The translations under genes were made by a program, and so were the position numbers. Below the pieces are notes generated by a model. It did not search any database, was not told the DNA's origin, and was given only the letters and a program-made list of their open reading frames with translations. A stretch of DNA of 64,000 nucleotides from positions 15,164,642-15,228,641 of the forward strand of contig OZ037770.1 in assembly GCA_964035545.1 (NCBI GenBank), in the 5' to 3' direction. The stretch is from Bugula neritina. Lineage: Eukaryota; Bryozoa; Gymnolaemata; Cheilostomatida; Bugulidae. This document shows, in pieces, positions 62,601-64,000 of this stretch; position 1 is the first letter of the stretch; every line of letters begins with the position of its first letter.

Positions 62601-63330
62601 ACCAACTCTGGTGTTGTTGGAACTGTTGGAGATGATTAGTGCCCTCCCTCTCGGTGAAGACATTGGGTATTTCTAAAGTAAACTCACGTGTTCAGCTTAC
62701 TTCAAAATACTTTTTTGTGATGATGATTTAGCAGTGAGACTCAAAGATATGTGTAATACGTCAATCATTTGAGAGTTGCATTTAAAACTTGAAATACAGA
62801 GCTTCTGGAGACTGCTACTTTTAAGACTGTCATCAGAACGCACACAGGCACATACTATATATTATATTATTGCAAAAAGTAACTGTGATTCTACAGTAAA
62901 AGTATATATACTTACTAAAACTCCAGTTAGTGGTTGTCTTCTCATGTTTACATTTACCAGGTCCATTTTCATTTCGTTCTCAAGCTCATGGCTGATGAGC
63001 CAATCAAACATGGCAGATATGGCGTTCTGCTTTCGCTGATAGTCACTGATTTTAGCTAAAAACATTAAAGATACTCACTTAACTTTGCAGCAGTAGGCTA
63101 TACTGAATAATGATGTATATTTCTACCCAATAGCATATTTTGTAACAACTTAATGTATGATGATATTGATTTGATATGATGAAGTTTCATATATTTGTTT
63201 TATTAAAAATCTTTTCTATCTAACTCCATTTTCTGAATTGAAGGAAAACACTTAGCTCTTTACTGACCAGATTCTATCTCAAATAGGGAGTTCTGAAATA
63301 TTTCTTTTTCTGCTTCGTTGAGCTCTTTGC
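59700..63330 (-). CDS. Caspase-like protein with substituted catalytic residues (pseudo-caspase), 5' partial
   Basis: Eight exons on minus: 63268-63330, 62916-63055, 62514-62672, 62036-62255, 61353-61710, 60829-60959, 60365-60474 and 59700-60005. All phases are compatible, about 495 residues, N-terminus open. A caspase p20 fold is clear: PRGRALIIS, then TRVGSEVDFSNVKDML with the substrate-pocket Arg, IYGAAGDKLEIS and MAQKPKVVVVQ. p10 is seen as RNMHQDRNSGAWMIRALV. But the catalytic His motif SHG reads SQG, and the QACxG site reads QCLANE, with Leu at the Cys position. Thus it is probably inactive, like vertebrate c-FLIP, and may regulate an active initiator caspase. A Ser/Glu-rich insert of about 118 residues separates p20 from p10. 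The tail carries ASGSTSG repeats. The N-terminal helical part is too incomplete to name as DED, CARD or death domain. Confidence 0.82.
59703..59862 (-). repeat. Coding 21-bp minisatellite, C-terminal ASGSTSG repeats
   Basis: About seven in-frame copies of a 21-base unit encode (A/V/G)SGST(S/L)G at the end of the caspase-like protein, just after the p10 domain. The last units drift to VSGSTSG and VSSSTSG. Confidence 0.95.
61138..61275. repeat. 9-bp repeat, AAAGTGTCA type
   Basis: About a dozen degenerate units of AAAGTGTCA (plus strand) in the intron following the linker exon of the caspase-like gene. Confidence 0.85.
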
Positions 63331-64000
63331 CTGAAACAAAATTTAAGCAGTTTCTAAACTTAATGTTGTGCAACTGTCAAATATGAGTCTTTTTTAAAAA
63401 TGCCTTTATTTTTTGCTCAATCATGAAACTCTTTTAAGTACCACAATCAGCAGGAATAAAGTGTTGTTTTGATATCAAGTGTCATTTAAGTAATATATAA
63501 TCTATATAATTATGTGAAATATACGTTTTATTTGGCAAATAATAAATAATATTATTAACAAGAATAATTGCCAAAATGCCTTACATACTCAACTATTTTT
63601 TAAAATTTGTTTTATCTTTTAGTGGTACACTGACAGAGATGGTGAGAAGTGTTTACAAGAATGAATACAAGAAGTTACATATGCAGATAAAATAATTGGC
63701 AAGGGTTGATGAGGGGAACTTACAGGAGAGGATGAGGAAAACTTATAGGGGTTGAAGAGGGAAGCATACGGGGTTGGGGCAAAGGAGCTTACAGGGGTTG
63801 ATGAAGGAAACCAACAAGAATAGATATACAAGCTTGCAAGGAAGAATGAGAAAAAATAAAGGGGTGAATGAGAAAAACTTACAGGGGTAGAAGAAGAAAA
63901 TTTACAGGGGTGGATGAAGGAAAGCTTACAGGGGTGGATGAAGGAAGCTGGAATCAGATCTGGATTCATAATATTTAAACATTTCCTCTCATCAACCGCT
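63331..64000. other. 5' intron of the caspase-like gene with a donor-like minisatellite
   Basis: No further exon could be placed upstream of 63330. At about 63690-63945 a 24-30-base repeat reads, on minus, CACCCCTGTAAG followed by a pyrimidine-rich spacer, about nine times. Each unit resembles a 5' splice site (CTGTAAGT). The minus-strand open frame through it, starting ATGAATCCAGATCTG, is therefore uncertain; the true upstream exon probably ends near or beyond the window edge. Confidence 0.45.

Overview
This is eukaryotic, animal nuclear DNA. It is AT-rich and intron-rich, with GT-AG introns and very many micro- and minisatellites. The gene content is metazoan: Porcupine, an SLC6 neurotransmitter-type transporter with a glycosylated second extracellular loop, a caspase relative, RABL6, core-1 beta3-galactosyltransferases and a tartrate-resistant (purple) acid phosphatase. 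A hammerhead ribozyme set in AT repeats resembles animal retrozymes and Penelope-like elements. An invertebrate is likely, perhaps a spiralian, but the window alone cannot fix the taxon. Gene models below were built by hand from splice sites and matching exon phases.

Layout. 154-2867 (+): last six exons of an unrecognised coiled-coil protein, whose stop codon lies in one arm of a 60-bp inverted repeat. 6160-9751 (-): complete six-exon purple acid phosphatase (ACP5 type). 9.9-15.7 kb: gene-poor, with a tRNA-like sequence, a complete type I hammerhead ribozyme and a large AT-rich palindrome. 15.7-31 kb (+): two tandem C1GALT1-type genes in a segmental duplication of about 10 kb, with introns, flanks and minisatellites copied together. 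33.2-38.5 kb (+): PORCN. 38.9-50.6 kb (-): 15-exon SLC6 transporter, whose first intron carries a non-autonomous hAT element and a possible small nested gene on the opposite strand. 53.0-57.9 kb (-): 11-exon RABL6. 59.7-63.3 kb (-): most of a caspase-like gene in which both catalytic residues appear to be lost.

The genes do not form an operon or an obvious pathway, although C1GALT1 and PORCN both act in the secretory pathway. The most unusual theme is that many introns carry tandem arrays that start at, or contain copies of, the 5' splice site (ACP5, both C1GALT1 copies, PORCN, SLC6, RABL6). The strongest single observations are the hammerhead ribozyme, the pseudo-caspase and these splice-site-anchored minisatellites.
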